Source of the DNA: Brevundimonas sp.
GTDB lineage: Bacteria; Pseudomonadota; Alphaproteobacteria; Caulobacterales; Caulobacteraceae
Length of the DNA stretch: 64,000 nucleotides
Direction of reading: 5' to 3'
Assembly: GCA_016742215.1 (NCBI GenBank)
Contig: JACVCC010000002.1
Span: 186,001-250,000, forward strand
Part shown: positions 55,268-64,000 of the stretch, piece by piece
Numbering within the stretch: the stretch's first letter is position 1
Layout of the letters: the number at the start of each line of letters is the position of its first letter
Notes under the pieces: generated by a model
The model's database searches: none
Told to the model about the DNA's origin: nothing
The model's input: the letters and a program-made list of their open reading frames with translations, nothing else
Program-made: the position numbers and the translations under genes

Positions 55268-56311
55268 ATGCTTCGCACGAAACTTCTGACCGCTGCGGCC
55301 GCGACCGCTCTTCTGGCCGCGCCCGCCGCCTTCGCCCAGGACACCACCACGCAGCAGATGCCGCCGGCCGAACAGACCGCGCCGACGCCCCGGCCCGCCC
55401 CGGTTCCCGCACCGGCTCCGGCTCCCCAGGCAGCCCCGGCCCCGGCGCCCGCCCCGGCGGCGACGGCCGCTGCACCGGCCGTACAGGCCAACAATGTGAT
55501 CGACGTCCTCGCGGCGCAGGGCAACTTCACCACCCTGCTGGCCGCCCTCGACAGCGCCGGCCTGACCGACACGCTGCGCAGCCGCCCGGCGATCTCGATC
55601 TTCGCCCCGACCGACGAGGCGTTCGCCGCACTGCCTGAGGCCGAGCGCACGCGTCTGATGGATCCGGCCAATGCGGCCGAGCTGCGCAGCCTGCTGCTCT
55701 ATCACGTGATCGTCGCCGACGTTCAGTCCAGCCAGATCCAGGGCGCCCGCGGCGGTGTCGAGACCGCCGGGCGCGTTCAGGTCCTGCTCGACGGCACCGG
55801 CGAGTCGCTGAAGATCGACGGCGCCACCATCACCCAGGCCGACATCGATGCGTCGAACGGAGCTGTCTTCGCCATCGACAGGGTCCTGAACCCGGCGCAG
55901 TCGATGGCCGCCATGGGTGACGAGGAGACCGCGGCCGCCCCCGCCGCCCCTGCGGCTCCGGCAGCTCCCGCGGCCCCTGCTGCGACCGACGAGGCGCCCG
56001 CCGAAGCAAGCGTCCCGCCGCTGCCGGCCACCGAGTCCCCGTCGCCGGTCGCTCCGCCGTCGCCGGCCACCGCCACGCCGCCGGTTCCGAACGCGACGGG
56101 CATCACCGAGACCACCCGCCCGGCCTCTCCGGGCGCCACGGCCCCGAACGGCCAGCCTTCGGCTGTGACGACCACGGTCCAGTCGCCGCCGGTGCCGAAC
56201 CCGACTGACGGTCAGGTGGATGACGAAGAGGACGAGGCCAACCCGGCTCCGACCCCGGGACAGCCTGCGGCTCCGACTCCGCGACCGGCTCCGACACCGA
56301 CGCCCAACTGA
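55268..56311 (+). CDS. fasciclin-domain secreted protein with Pro/Ala-rich tails
   Basis: The 347-residue protein has a signal peptide (about 1-23, ending AAPAAFAQ), a Pro/Ala-rich stretch, one FAS1 domain (about 75-215: ISIFAPTDEAFAALPEAERTR, LLYHVIVADV, DASNGAVFAIDRVL) and a long Pro/Ala/Thr-rich C-terminus. The AGGGA site supports the ATG at 55268 over that at 55250. The tails could anchor it to cell wall or span the envelope. It is a paralogue of the 44349 gene. Confidence 0.88.
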   Translation: MLRTKLLTAAAATALLAAPAAFAQDTTTQQMPPAEQTAPTPRPAPVPAPAPAPQAAPAPAPAPAATAAAPAVQANNVIDVLAAQGNFTTLLAALDSAGLTDTLRSRPAISIFAPTDEAFAALPEAERTRLMDPANAAELRSLLLYHVIVADVQSSQIQGARGGVETAGRVQVLLDGTGESLKIDGATITQADIDASNGAVFAIDRVLNPAQSMAAMGDEETAAAPAAPAAPAAPAAPAATDEAPAEASVPPLPATESPSPVAPPSPATATPPVPNATGITETTRPASPGATAPNGQPSAVTTTVQSPPVPNPTDGQVDDEEDEANPAPTPGQPAAPTPRPAPTPTPN

Positions 56312-56339
56312 CCCTCCCGGGCAGCAGGCGTAACTGAGG

Positions 56340-56363
56340 CGACGGGCTCCGGCCCGTCGTCTT
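56340..56363 (+). terminator. hairpin after the fasciclin gene
   Basis: CGACGGGC pairs with GCCCGTCG around TCCG and is followed by TCTTT, a good intrinsic terminator. Confidence 0.75.
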
Positions 56364-56414
56364 TGTGCGTTCAGCTTAACCGTCGGCAAACCGGCGTCGT
56401 GCAATGCTCCGGAC

Positions 56415-57335
56415 ATGGAAACGCTCACGCCCGCCCACATCGCCGCGTTCGAGGCCGTTCTGAACCGTGTTCCGGCCGAGGATCGCGCCCGCCTTCACGC
56501 CCTGAAGGACGCAGCCGCGGCCGCTGCCGCCGCGTCCGCGCCGCACTGGGACTTCGACCAGCCTGGCCATCGCGCGGAGGAGGCCCTGCAGGCCGCCTTC
56601 GGCCCGGCCCTGACCGATGATCATCGCCGGGCGTTGGTGGCCATCTGGGCGCTGGAGATGCCGGCCCGCGTGCCCGCCGCCGACCTGCCGATGGCGTCGC
56701 TGGAGCTGTATCCCGAGTGGATCGGCCGCCTCGCCGCCTTCCTGACCGAGGGCGCGAACCCTTACGACCGCGACTTCTGGGCCAAGGACGTCCGCATCTC
56801 GCTGGTGCTCAGCGTGCCCGGCGCCCGCACCCAGATGATCGATCTCTCTTCGCCGATGGGACCCGGTCAGATCCTGCGCCACGCCCGCGAGGGCTGGGGC
56901 TGGTCGGTGATTCCGGCCTACGCCGCCGCGCAATCGTGGAAGCCGTGGCTGGAGGTTCACACCGAGAGCCGCGAACTGTCCGACTTCAACGAGGCTGGCT
57001 GGGATCGCGCCTGGGCCACCGCGGCCGAAATCCTCAAACGCCGCCCGGAGATGGCCGGCATGCTGGGCTCCAGCTGGTTCTACGATCCGCCGCTGGAGCA
57101 GATCAGCCCACGTCTCGCCTATCTTCGCGTCAATCCGCTGAAGCACGGGGCCTTCCTGATCCATCAGGGGCCCGGCGACATCCACACCGAACGCGCCGCC
57201 ACCTCTTCGCCGACCCGGAAGGCCCTGATCGAGGCTGGCGAATACACCGCCCGCTCGTGGATCGTGGCGTGGCCCCGTGCGGCGCTGATCAAATGGGCGG
57301 ACGGCCGGAAGGCGGAGTTGGCGAAAGCCGCCTGA
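56415..57335 (+). CDS. conserved hypothetical protein
   Basis: This 306-residue protein is not one I can assign. It is soluble, Trp-rich and has conserved-looking blocks (HWDFDQPGHRAEE, SWFYDPPLEQISPRL, HGAFLIHQGPGDIHTERA). It begins with an ATG after a poor ribosome site. It is convergent with a polysaccharide deacetylase gene, so a link with sugar metabolism is possible but unproven. Confidence 0.75.
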   Translation: METLTPAHIAAFEAVLNRVPAEDRARLHALKDAAAAAAAASAPHWDFDQPGHRAEEALQAAFGPALTDDHRRALVAIWALEMPARVPAADLPMASLELYPEWIGRLAAFLTEGANPYDRDFWAKDVRISLVLSVPGARTQMIDLSSPMGPGQILRHAREGWGWSVIPAYAAAQSWKPWLEVHTESRELSDFNEAGWDRAWATAAEILKRRPEMAGMLGSSWFYDPPLEQISPRLAYLRVNPLKHGAFLIHQGPGDIHTERAATSSPTRKALIEAGEYTARSWIVAWPRAALIKWADGRKAELAKAA

Positions 57336-57447
57336 GACGTCCGACACGACCATTTCTGACGCATCACACGCCTACGATGCGCGCATGGTTATTGCTCACG
57401 AGAGAATATCCGGACGACTCGCACGCGTTGTTCCGAAGCCGGCTATT

Positions 57448-58188
57448 TCAGCCAGTTCGTGCGGAAATCCACGCCTCGCCGATAGGTCGGATTTCCAGCC
57501 CCGCGGCCTTCGCCAGCGTCAGCACCCGGTCCAGATCGGCCGGCCTGCAGCCATAGTCCGTCGGATCGTCCGAGACATCGTGCCCATAGGCCGTCAGCCA
57601 GCCGTTCGAGGCTGCGGCCTGCGTCATCAGCCCCTCGAGGTCGTAGTGGGGCAGGCGCCGGCTCTCCAGACCGATCGACTTGATCAGCCCGCGATCCTCG
57701 CGCCCGGCGTTGACCCCGTCCCGCACCCCGCGCCCCAGATCGAACCGCCCGCGCACATACCGCTTGGCCGAGAGGGTGCAGTCGCCGAAGGGATAGGCGA
57801 AGGTCGTCATCCGGTATCCGCCCAGCCGCTCGGACACCCAGGCCGCGTTGGCGTCGAGGCTCAGCTTCAGCGCCGCCGCGTCCATGCGCAGCACGCTGGT
57901 GTGGCCGTAAGTATGGCATCCGACCTCGTGCCCGGCGGCGTGCAGTTCCTGCAGGTGTCGGACCTGAAACTGGTCGCGGTCCATGTTCCGCCCGCCGGCC
58001 AGTCCGCCGCAGACATAGTAGGTCGCCTTGACGCCATGCTGCGCCAGGATCGGCCCGGCCTCGGTCCAGGCCGTCGCCGGAATATCGTCGAAGCTCAGCG
58101 AGAACACGCCCTTCGCCGGCGCGATGTCTACCGCCTCCACATCGAGATACCGCGCGGCCCGCCGGCGCATCTGGTCGATCTGCTTCAT
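57448..58188 (-). CDS. polysaccharide deacetylase-family protein
   Basis: The 246-residue protein has an NodB-like fold: FSLSFDDIPA supplies the metal Asp pair, GHEVGCHTYGHTSVLRM the His pair, and FAYPFGDC a conserved Arg/Pro motif region. It lacks a signal peptide, so it may act in the cytosol or be in another complex. Typical enzymes remove N-acetyl groups from glycans. It is divergent from glyQ. Confidence 0.88.
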   Translation of the reverse strand: MKQIDQMRRRAARYLDVEAVDIAPAKGVFSLSFDDIPATAWTEAGPILAQHGVKATYYVCGGLAGGRNMDRDQFQVRHLQELHAAGHEVGCHTYGHTSVLRMDAAALKLSLDANAAWVSERLGGYRMTTFAYPFGDCTLSAKRYVRGRFDLGRGVRDGVNAGREDRGLIKSIGLESRRLPHYDLEGLMTQAAASNGWLTAYGHDVSDDPTDYGCRPADLDRVLTLAKAAGLEIRPIGEAWISARTG

Positions 58189-58289
58189 GAGGCTGGTTCT
58201 AGGCGTTTGCGCTTAAGGAACCGTATGGCCTCGCCTTGCCCCGCAAAGGCCCGTTGTCTAGGGTCCGCCGCCTTCTTCCCCGGGATGAA

Positions 58290-59186
58290 ATGCCTGCCGT
58301 GACGACCGAACCGCTTGCCTTCCAGGACCTGATCCTGACGCTCCACAAATACTGGGGCGATCAGGGCTGCGCGATCCTCCAGCCGTACGACATCGAGGTC
58401 GGCGCCGGCACCCTGCACCCGGCCACCGTGCTGCGCGCGCTGGGTCCGAAGCCGTGGAAGGCCGCCTACGTCCAGCCCAGCCGCCGTCCGGGCGACGGCC
58501 GCTATGGCGAGAACCCCAACCGCCTCCAGCACTATTACCAGTATCAAGTCCTGCTGAAGCCGAACCCCGACAACCTTCAGGAGCTGTACCTCGGCTCGCT
58601 GGCGGCCATCGGCATCGATCCGAAACTGCACGACATCCGCTTCGTCGAGGATGACTGGGAGAACCCCACCGTGGGCGCCTGGGGTCTGGGCTGGGAGGTC
58701 TGGTGCGACGGCATGGAGGTGACGCAGTTCACCTACTTCCAGGGCGTCGGCGGCATCGAGGTCGACGTCGTCTCGGGCGAACTGACCTACGGGCTGGAGC
58801 GTCTGGCCATGTACGTCCAGGGCGTCGACAACGTCTATGATCTGAAGTTCACCAAGGAAGGCACGACCTACGGCGAGGTCTTCCTCGAGAACGAGCGTCA
58901 GCAGTCTCAGGCCAACTTCCACGGCTATGACGTGGACGGGCTGAAGCGCCGGTTCGAGGACATGGTGGCCGAGGTCTCGCGCCTGCTGGCCATGACCGGC
59001 CCGCAAGGCCAGCCGCTGGTCCTGCCGGCCTACGATCAGGTGCTGAAGGCCTCGCACCTGTTCAACCTGATGGACGCCCGCGGCGCCATCGCCGTCGCCG
59101 AACGCCAGAGCTACATCGGCCGCATCCGCGAACTCTGCAAAGCCTGCGCTACAGCCTACGTCGAACAAGAGCGGAAAACCGCCTGA
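58290..59186 (+). CDS. glyQ: glycyl-tRNA synthetase alpha chain
   Basis: This 298-residue class II synthetase subunit charges tRNA-Gly with Gly[25 protein letters not shown] and motif 2-like [19 protein letters not shown] are diagnostic. ATG at 58290 gives the usual start. Its stop overlaps the glyS ATG (TGATG). Confidence 0.97.
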   Translation: MPAVTTEPLAFQDLILTLHKYWGDQGCAILQPYDIEVGAGTLHPATVLRALGPKPWKAAYVQPSRRPGDGRYGENPNRLQHYYQYQVLLKPNPDNLQELYLGSLAAIGIDPKLHDIRFVEDDWENPTVGAWGLGWEVWCDGMEVTQFTYFQGVGGIEVDVVSGELTYGLERLAMYVQGVDNVYDLKFTKEGTTYGEVFLENERQQSQANFHGYDVDGLKRRFEDMVAEVSRLLAMTGPQGQPLVLPAYDQVLKASHLFNLMDARGAIAVAERQSYIGRIRELCKACATAYVEQERKTA

Positions 59187-61222
59187 TGCCCCAGCTTCTC
59201 CTCGAACTCTTCTCCGAAGAAATCCCGGCCCGCATGCAGCAGGGCGCCGCGCGCGATCTCGAGCGCATGGCCGCCGAGCGCCTGAAGGCCGCCGGCCTGA
59301 CCTATGACGCCCTGACCACCTTCGCCGGGCCGCGCCGCCTCACGCTGGTCGTCGACGGCCTGCCCGCCGCCACGCCCGACCGCGAGGAAGAGCTGAAGGG
59401 GCCCAAGGCCTCGGCTCCGGAACAGGCGCTGGAAGGCTTCCTGCGCAAGACCGGTCTGACCCGCGAGCAACTGGTCGAGCGCGACGGCGTCCTGTTCGCC
59501 GTCATCAGCCAGAAGGGCCAGTCCACCGCCGCCCTGATCCCTGGCATGGTCGACCAGATCGTCCGCACCTTCCCGTGGCCCAAGTCGATGCGCTGGGGCT
59601 CAGGCACCCTGCGCTGGGTGCGTCCGCTGAAGCGGATCGTCGCCCTGTTCGACGGGGCCGTGGTCCCGTTCGAGATCGACGGCATCCGGTCCGGCGACAC
59701 CACCGAGGGCCACCGCTTCCTCGGTTCGGGCAAGCCGTTCGCCGTGAAGGACTTCGCCGACTACCGCGCGAAGCTGGAGCGGGAGCATGTCCTGCTGGAC
59801 GTCGCCGACCGCAAGCTGCGCATCCTCGAGGCTGCTCAGAAAGCCTGCGCCGACAAGGGCCTCGCCCTCGTCGATGACGACGGCCTGCTGGACGAGGTCG
59901 CCGGCCTGGCCGAATGGCCGACGCCCATCCTCGGCGACATGGACCCGCAGTTCCTCGACCTGCCGCCCGAGGTGGTCCGCCTGTCGATGAAGGTGCACCA
60001 GAAGTATTTCGCCGTGCGGGACCCCGCGAAGCACGGCCTTGCGCCGCACTTCGTCGTCGTCGCCAACGTCGAGGCCTCGGACGGCGGCAAGGCTCTGGCC
60101 GCCGGCAACAGCCGCGTCCTGTCCGCCCGCCTGAACGACGCCCGCTTCTTCTGGGACGAGGACCAGAAGGTCGGCTTCGGCCCGTGGCTGGAGAAGCTGT
60201 CCGGCGTCACCTTCCACGCCAGGCTGGGCACCCTGGCCGAGCGCATCGACCGCATCGCCGCCCTGGCCCGCGAGATCGCCCCGCTGGTCGGCGCCGATCC
60301 GGATCAGGCCGAGAAGGCCGCCCGCCTGGCCAAGGCCGATCTGGCTTCTGGCATGGTCGGCGAGTTCCCGGAACTGCAGGGCGTCATGGGCGGCTACTAC
60401 GCCCGCGCCTTTGGCGAACCCGACGCCATCGCCGACGCCATCCGCGACCACTACAAGCCGCAGGGGCCGTCCGACACGGTCCCGACCGCCCCGCTGACCG
60501 TCGCCGTCTCGCTGGCCGACAAGCTCGACACCCTCGTCGGCTTCTTCGCCATCGACGAGAAGCCGACCGGCTCAAAGGACCCGTTCGCCCTGCGTCGTGC
60601 GGCGCTGGGCGTGATCCGGCTGGTGCTGGAGAACGGGGTGCGGGCTTCGCTGGGCAGTATCCTGTTCGGCAATGCGATCAGCGGCAAGTTTGGCGCTCCA
60701 AATGGTATTCTACCGTTCTTTGAAGACCGCCTGACCGTCCTCCTGCGCGATCAGGGCCAGCGTCACGACCTCGTGGCCGCAGTGTTCGCGCTCGGCGACG
60801 ACGACCTCGTCCGCATCGTCCGTCGGGTGGAGGCTCTGGCCGCCTTCCTCGCCACCGACGACGGGGCGAACCTGCTGGCCGGCTACAAGCGCGCGTCGAA
60901 CATCCTCAAGGCCGAGGAGAAGAAGGGGGCGCTGCCGAGCGGCATGGTCGAGACCGGCCTGCCGAACCAGCCCGAGGAAGAGACGAAGCTCGCCTTCGCC
61001 GCCGCCGCCGCCGCGACTGCCGTCGACGCCGCGCTGGAGACCGAGGACTTCGCCGCCGCCATGACGGCCCTGGCCGCCCTGCGCGCGCCGGTCGACGCCT
61101 TCTTCGACAAGGTGATGGTCAACTCGGACGCGGCGTCCGAGCGGGAGAACCGGTTGAAATTGCTGGGGCAGGTGCGCGCGGTCATGGGCCGGGTCGCCGA
61201 CTTCGGCCAGATCGCGGGCTGA
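59186..61222 (+). CDS. glyS: glycyl-tRNA synthetase beta chain
   Basis: The 678-residue subunit of the alpha2beta2 enzyme has the PQLLLELFSEEIPARMQ opening, LSMKVHQKYFAV and ADKLDTLVGFFAI blocks, and a C-terminal anticodon-binding helical region. Coupled to glyQ. A long inverted repeat follows its stop. Confidence 0.96.
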   Translation: MPQLLLELFSEEIPARMQQGAARDLERMAAERLKAAGLTYDALTTFAGPRRLTLVVDGLPAATPDREEELKGPKASAPEQALEGFLRKTGLTREQLVERDGVLFAVISQKGQSTAALIPGMVDQIVRTFPWPKSMRWGSGTLRWVRPLKRIVALFDGAVVPFEIDGIRSGDTTEGHRFLGSGKPFAVKDFADYRAKLEREHVLLDVADRKLRILEAAQKACADKGLALVDDDGLLDEVAGLAEWPTPILGDMDPQFLDLPPEVVRLSMKVHQKYFAVRDPAKHGLAPHFVVVANVEASDGGKALAAGNSRVLSARLNDARFFWDEDQKVGFGPWLEKLSGVTFHARLGTLAERIDRIAALAREIAPLVGADPDQAEKAARLAKADLASGMVGEFPELQGVMGGYYARAFGEPDAIADAIRDHYKPQGPSDTVPTAPLTVAVSLADKLDTLVGFFAIDEKPTGSKDPFALRRAALGVIRLVLENGVRASLGSILFGNAISGKFGAPNGILPFFEDRLTVLLRDQGQRHDLVAAVFALGDDDLVRIVRRVEALAAFLATDDGANLLAGYKRASNILKAEEKKGALPSGMVETGLPNQPEEETKLAFAAAAAATAVDAALETEDFAAAMTALAALRAPVDAFFDKVMVNSDAASERENRLKLLGQVRAVMGRVADFGQIAG

Positions 61223-61227
61223 TGCGT

Positions 61228-61349
61228 CTTCCTTCTCCCCTTGCGGGAGAAGGTGCCCCGAAGGGGCGGATGAGGGGTATGGCGGACGGGGGGCACCCCT
61301 CATCCGTCTCGCTCCGCGAGCCACCTTCTCCCGCAAGGGGAGAAGGAAG
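61228..61349. repeat. 122-bp inverted repeat element
   Basis: The first 26 or so bases (starting CTTCCTTCTCCCC) are the exact reverse complement of the last ones, and an inner GATGAGGGGT is also mirrored. This gives a long cruciform-type repeat of a kind frequent between genes in Caulobacteraceae. It may end transcripts from both sides. Confidence 0.8.
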
Positions 61350-61355
61350 TTGATG

Positions 61356-62261
61356 TCACGCCCCCAGGATCCAGCCCTCTTCCTGCTCGACCTGCGCCAC
61401 CAGCGCCTCATCGGTGCCCTTGGCCGGACCGAAGGCGGTGGCCAGATCGCCGGCTTCGTCCATCTTGGCCAGCGCCTCGGCGGTGGCCCGCACCTGGGCC
61501 TGGTCCTTGTACTCGCCCTGTTCGGGCGTGACCGGGAACATCGACGGCCAGACCTCGACGACGAGGGCCGACAGCGGCTCCACGTCTGCGGCGTCCAGCG
61601 CCCGCCAGCCCGTGCCGAACGGCCAGACCGCGCCCGACGGCCCGAGGCTCTCCAGCAGGCGGCGGACGACCGGGATGCCGGTCATCGTCTGCCCGCCCAC
61701 GGCGCCCGCGCCATGCATCTGCCAGACCGACTTGGGCTGCAGCTTGCCCTTGCGGACCGCCTGCTCGGTGGCCCGGAACTCGGGAATGTCGGCGCCCGCA
61801 CCGACCGGCGGCTTGGTCGTCGTCAGCCAGCGCTGCGCCTGCTTCGCCGGAGCGCCCCAGAACGGCCACGCCTCGTCGGTCATCAGCCGGTTCATCTTGG
61901 CCGCGACCTGGTAGCGGTTGTTCGTGTTGTCGGCCTTGTCGACCACGTTGGAGGCGAGGAATTTCCACATCGCCGACCACGGGGCGCCGTCGAGCTTCAG
62001 CCGTGCGGCCGTGCCGAGCGGGTAGCCGAAGTTGAAGTCGAATCCGACCAGAACCCGGTCGCCGCGCTTGCGGTGCTCGGAGATCAGCTTGCCCAGCAGG
62101 GCCTCGCCCTCGGCCCGCGTCGCGACGTTGTGGGTCTCGGTGTACAGGCGGAAGCGCACGTCGCGCTTGGCCACGCCGATCCAGACCGACTGATCGCCCA
62201 GCTTCTTGCCTTCGGCGGCGGTCCAGTCAGCGATGATGTAGGCGTCGAACAGGCGGGCCAC
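61356..62261 (-). CDS. hypothetical protein, possible RNase H-like (DUF429-type) fold
   Basis: This 301-residue protein begins ARLFDAYIIADWTAAEGK and has a GDRVLVGFDFNFGYPLG block, whose early Asp pair recalls RNase H-like DUF429 proteins; this is a weak pattern call. The rest is not recognised. It has no signal peptide. It is convergent with glyS, separated by the inverted repeat. Confidence 0.7.
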   Translation of the reverse strand: MARLFDAYIIADWTAAEGKKLGDQSVWIGVAKRDVRFRLYTETHNVATRAEGEALLGKLISEHRKRGDRVLVGFDFNFGYPLGTAARLKLDGAPWSAMWKFLASNVVDKADNTNNRYQVAAKMNRLMTDEAWPFWGAPAKQAQRWLTTTKPPVGAGADIPEFRATEQAVRKGKLQPKSVWQMHGAGAVGGQTMTGIPVVRRLLESLGPSGAVWPFGTGWRALDAADVEPLSALVVEVWPSMFPVTPEQGEYKDQAQVRATAEALAKMDEAGDLATAFGPAKGTDEALVAQVEQEEGWILGA

Positions 62262-62345
62262 GGCGGGCGCTCCAGGGTTTACTAAAATCAGGAACGGGGC
62301 TTCTAGCGCTCCCGCGACGGGGGAGGAACCCCCGCGACCATCCGT

Positions 62346-62861
62346 CTAGCCCCTGAGCAGGGCTTCCAGATGCGACAGCCAGCGCCGGCCCAGCCGCAGG
62401 GCCTCGCCCGGGGAGCCGGTCTGCACCGCCTCGGCCGAGTCCCACAGGGCCAGTTCAAACTCGGGATGCCGGGCGTCGTTGAACATCAGCCTCAGCACCA
62501 CCTGCTCGGCGTCAGGGGCGAGAATATCCAGCGCCTTGCGGGTTTCGCCCCGGCGGACGCGTGCGACGACATGCCCGTCCACGATCACCTCGCCGCCCTC
62601 GATCTCCTCGAAGGCATAGACCAGACCCGATCCACCCCGGTTCCACAGCACGGCGATCTGGGCGCCGTCGAAGTCCAGTCCGGCGGCGCGGCCCTCGGCC
62701 GGCGAGATCGCCTCGGCCTCGGCCGGTGCGCCCAGCGACTTCAGCAGGGCGCGCTTCATGCGGCGGACAGGCTCCATCCACCACGCCAGAAGCAACGCTC
62801 CGGTGGTCAGCGCCGCCGCGGCCAGCGCCACCAGCAGGATGACCCGGAGCGCCTCGCCCAA
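62346..62861 (-). CDS. membrane-anchored hypothetical protein
   Basis: The 171-residue protein has one N-terminal membrane helix (about 6-28) and a cytosolic or periplasmic alpha/beta domain with DFDGAQIAVLWNRGGSGLVYAFEEIEGG. No family recognised. It lies three bases from xth on the same strand, so co-transcribed. Confidence 0.75.
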   Translation of the reverse strand: MGEALRVILLVALAAAALTTGALLLAWWMEPVRRMKRALLKSLGAPAEAEAISPAEGRAAGLDFDGAQIAVLWNRGGSGLVYAFEEIEGGEVIVDGHVVARVRRGETRKALDILAPDAEQVVLRLMFNDARHPEFELALWDSAEAVQTGSPGEALRLGRRWLSHLEALLRG

Positions 62862-62864
62862 GGA

Positions 62865-63662
62865 TCAGTCCTCCAGTTCGACGACCACGGGGACGTGGTC
62901 GGAGGGTTTTTCCATATCCCGCGCGTCGCGGTGCGTCTCCACGCCCCGGAAGCGGTCCGCCGCTTGGGGCGACAGCAGATGGAAGTCGATGCGGATGCCG
63001 TGATCCCGCTGCCAGGCGCCGGCCTGATAGTCCCAGAAGGTGAAGGTCCCGGGCGGCTGCTTGCCCAGTTCGCCCGCCTCACTGAGGCCGAGGTAGCGCA
63101 GGGCGCGGAAGGCGGCGCGGCTCTCGGGCTGGAACAGGGCGTCGTTCACCCAGGCTTTCGGATCCTTGGCGTCTTCCGGCGTCGGAATGACGTTGTAGTC
63201 GCCGCATAGAGTGAAGGCCTCTTCCTGCGCCAGCAGGGTGCGGGCGTGGTCTTCCAGCCGCTCCATCCAGCCCAGTTTGTAGGCGAACTTCGGGCTCTCC
63301 ACCGGATTGCCGTTCGGCAGATACAGGCACCCGACCCGGACCGGACGCGGGCATTCGATCAGGGCCTCGATGTAGCGAGAGTGGACGCCCTCGGCCTCGA
63401 CGCCGGACTGATCCTCGCCTGGCAGGCCGCGCACGACCTCGGACATCGGATATTTCGAGAGCAGGGCCACGCCGTTGTAGGTCTTCTGGCCGTGGGTCTC
63501 GACGTTGTAGCCCAGGCTCTCGAAGGCCTCGCGCGGGAATTTCTCGTCCACGCATTTGATCTCCTGGAAGCCGACGACGTCCGGCTGGGCGGCCTCCAGC
63601 CAAGCCAGCACGGTGGGCAGGCGGGCGTTGACCGAGTTCACATTCCAGGTGGCGATACGCAT
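62865..63662 (-). CDS. xth: exodeoxyribonuclease III
   Basis: This 265-residue AP endonuclease/3'-exonuclease has TWNVNSVNARLP, the metal Glu in QEIKCVDEKFP, GDYNVIPTPED, RIDFHLL and SDHVPVVVEL, all catalytic blocks of the family. I chose the ATG at 63662 to give the standard MRIATWNVN start. It acts in base-excision repair, consistent with two DNA glycosylase genes elsewhere in the window. Confidence 0.95.
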   Translation of the reverse strand: MRIATWNVNSVNARLPTVLAWLEAAQPDVVGFQEIKCVDEKFPREAFESLGYNVETHGQKTYNGVALLSKYPMSEVVRGLPGEDQSGVEAEGVHSRYIEALIECPRPVRVGCLYLPNGNPVESPKFAYKLGWMERLEDHARTLLAQEEAFTLCGDYNVIPTPEDAKDPKAWVNDALFQPESRAAFRALRYLGLSEAGELGKQPPGTFTFWDYQAGAWQRDHGIRIDFHLLSPQAADRFRGVETHRDARDMEKPSDHVPVVVELED

Positions 63663-63719
63663 GGGGCGCAAGCTAAGGCGCGTCGGGGGCGTCTGTGAAG
63701 CGGCGATCTCGCAAACGAA

Positions 63720-63747
63720 AACGCCCCGGAGTTTCCTCCGGGGCGTT
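63720..63747 (-). terminator. hairpin terminator of the last minus-strand gene
   Basis: AACGCCCCGGAG pairs with CTCCGGGGCGTT around a short loop, and on the minus strand TTTTCG follows. It lies 23 bases after the stop of the partial gene. Confidence 0.8.
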
Positions 63748-63770
63748 CGTTGTTCTGACTGTGGTCAGGC

Positions 63771-64000
63771 TTACGGGCGACCGCCGGTTGCCGGAGCGGC
63801 GACGGTGGTCAGGGTGCAGCCGCCGCCGATGCGTTGGGCGGTGGCGCAGGGATAGACCTGCTGGACCGCGCCCTGGGAGTTCAGGCGGGTGATGAAGCCC
63901 TCGCCCTCGGTGGCGCATTTGGCCTCGTAGAACTCGCCGTTGGCGTTGGAGCCCATCAGGCGGATCTGGGTCACCTGACAGCCCGCGGCCTCGGTCCCGG
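63771..64000 (-). CDS. small Cys-containing hypothetical protein, 5' end outside window
   Basis: The frame stays open to the window end (the codons read GTEAAGCQVTQIRLMG), so the GTG at 63974 is probably internal. The visible part has four Cys (GCQ, AKCATEG, YPCATAQ, GGCTL) and would fit a secreted, disulphide-bonded protein. No family recognised. Confidence 0.7.
   Translation of the reverse strand, partial: GTEAAGCQVTQIRLMGSNANGEFYEAKCATEGEGFITRLNSQGAVQQVYPCATAQRIGGGCTLTTVAAPATGGRP

Noticed and set aside
55115..56440. Arg/Gly/Ser-rich minus-strand frame over the fasciclin gene
   Set aside because: Low-complexity antisense of a Pro/Ala-rich gene.

Overview
The window is a GC-rich chromosomal segment that looks like an alphaproteobacterium of the Caulobacteraceae, most likely Brevundimonas or a close relative. 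The support is gene content: a tkt/gap/pgk/fba glycolytic set, a zapA and ZauP-like pair, a DUF1476 ATPase-inhibitor protein, an RpoH sigma factor, an ETF-ubiquinone oxidoreductase, and intergenic repeats of a kind frequent in this group. Coding density is very high and no gene-free stretch exceeds 300 bases. There is no rRNA, tRNA, CRISPR array or recognisable insertion sequence.

Layout. 1-5252 is a broken gene transfer agent (GTA) or prophage-type head cluster: terminase (cut by the window edge), portal, a small membrane protein, prohead protease, then two opposite-strand membrane-protein genes, then a chimeric gene that joins the N-terminal half of a capsid protein to the C-terminal end of a GTA g15-like tail protein. 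5336-12941 is housekeeping: CbpA-like DnaJ protein, serC, purA, a receiver-like protein without the usual phospho-Asp, rpoH, a GNAT protein, an RluD-type pseudouridine synthase and a DUF2799 lipoprotein. 12965-16812 holds fba, pgk, a small membrane protein and gap. 16928-22502 holds a two-component system, a divergent EF-hand protein and a pair of S41 peptidase-like proteins. 22499-26930 holds purT, an esterase, a VOC protein and tkt. 27029-32083 holds the ZauP-like gene, zapA, a regulator-DUF4166-TIGR01777 operon, a probable 6S RNA, 5-formyl-THF cyclo-ligase and a YmdB-type phosphoesterase.

32092-46833 contains purL, purQ, purS, purC and purB, all on the minus strand, separated by lipoproteins, membrane proteins, an MFS transporter, an HD-domain protein and a PEBP protein. 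46963-57335 contains a GST, a lytic transglycosylase, a family-4-like uracil-DNA glycosylase, ETF-QO, a TPR protein, ispE, a second fasciclin protein and an unrecognised cytosolic protein. 57448-64000 contains a polysaccharide deacetylase, glyQ-glyS, a long inverted repeat, two poorly characterised genes, exonuclease III and the end of a Cys-containing small protein.

Main themes. Seven de novo purine genes lie within 38 kb (purA, purT, purL, purQ, purS, purC, purB), and a hypoxanthine-DNA glycosylase-like gene is translationally coupled to purB. The glycolytic genes share a 9-base TTGTTACAG element upstream of gap and fba. The most unusual object is the GTA relic with an apparent in-frame deletion joining two structural genes. 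I found no convincing new defence or biosynthetic system.
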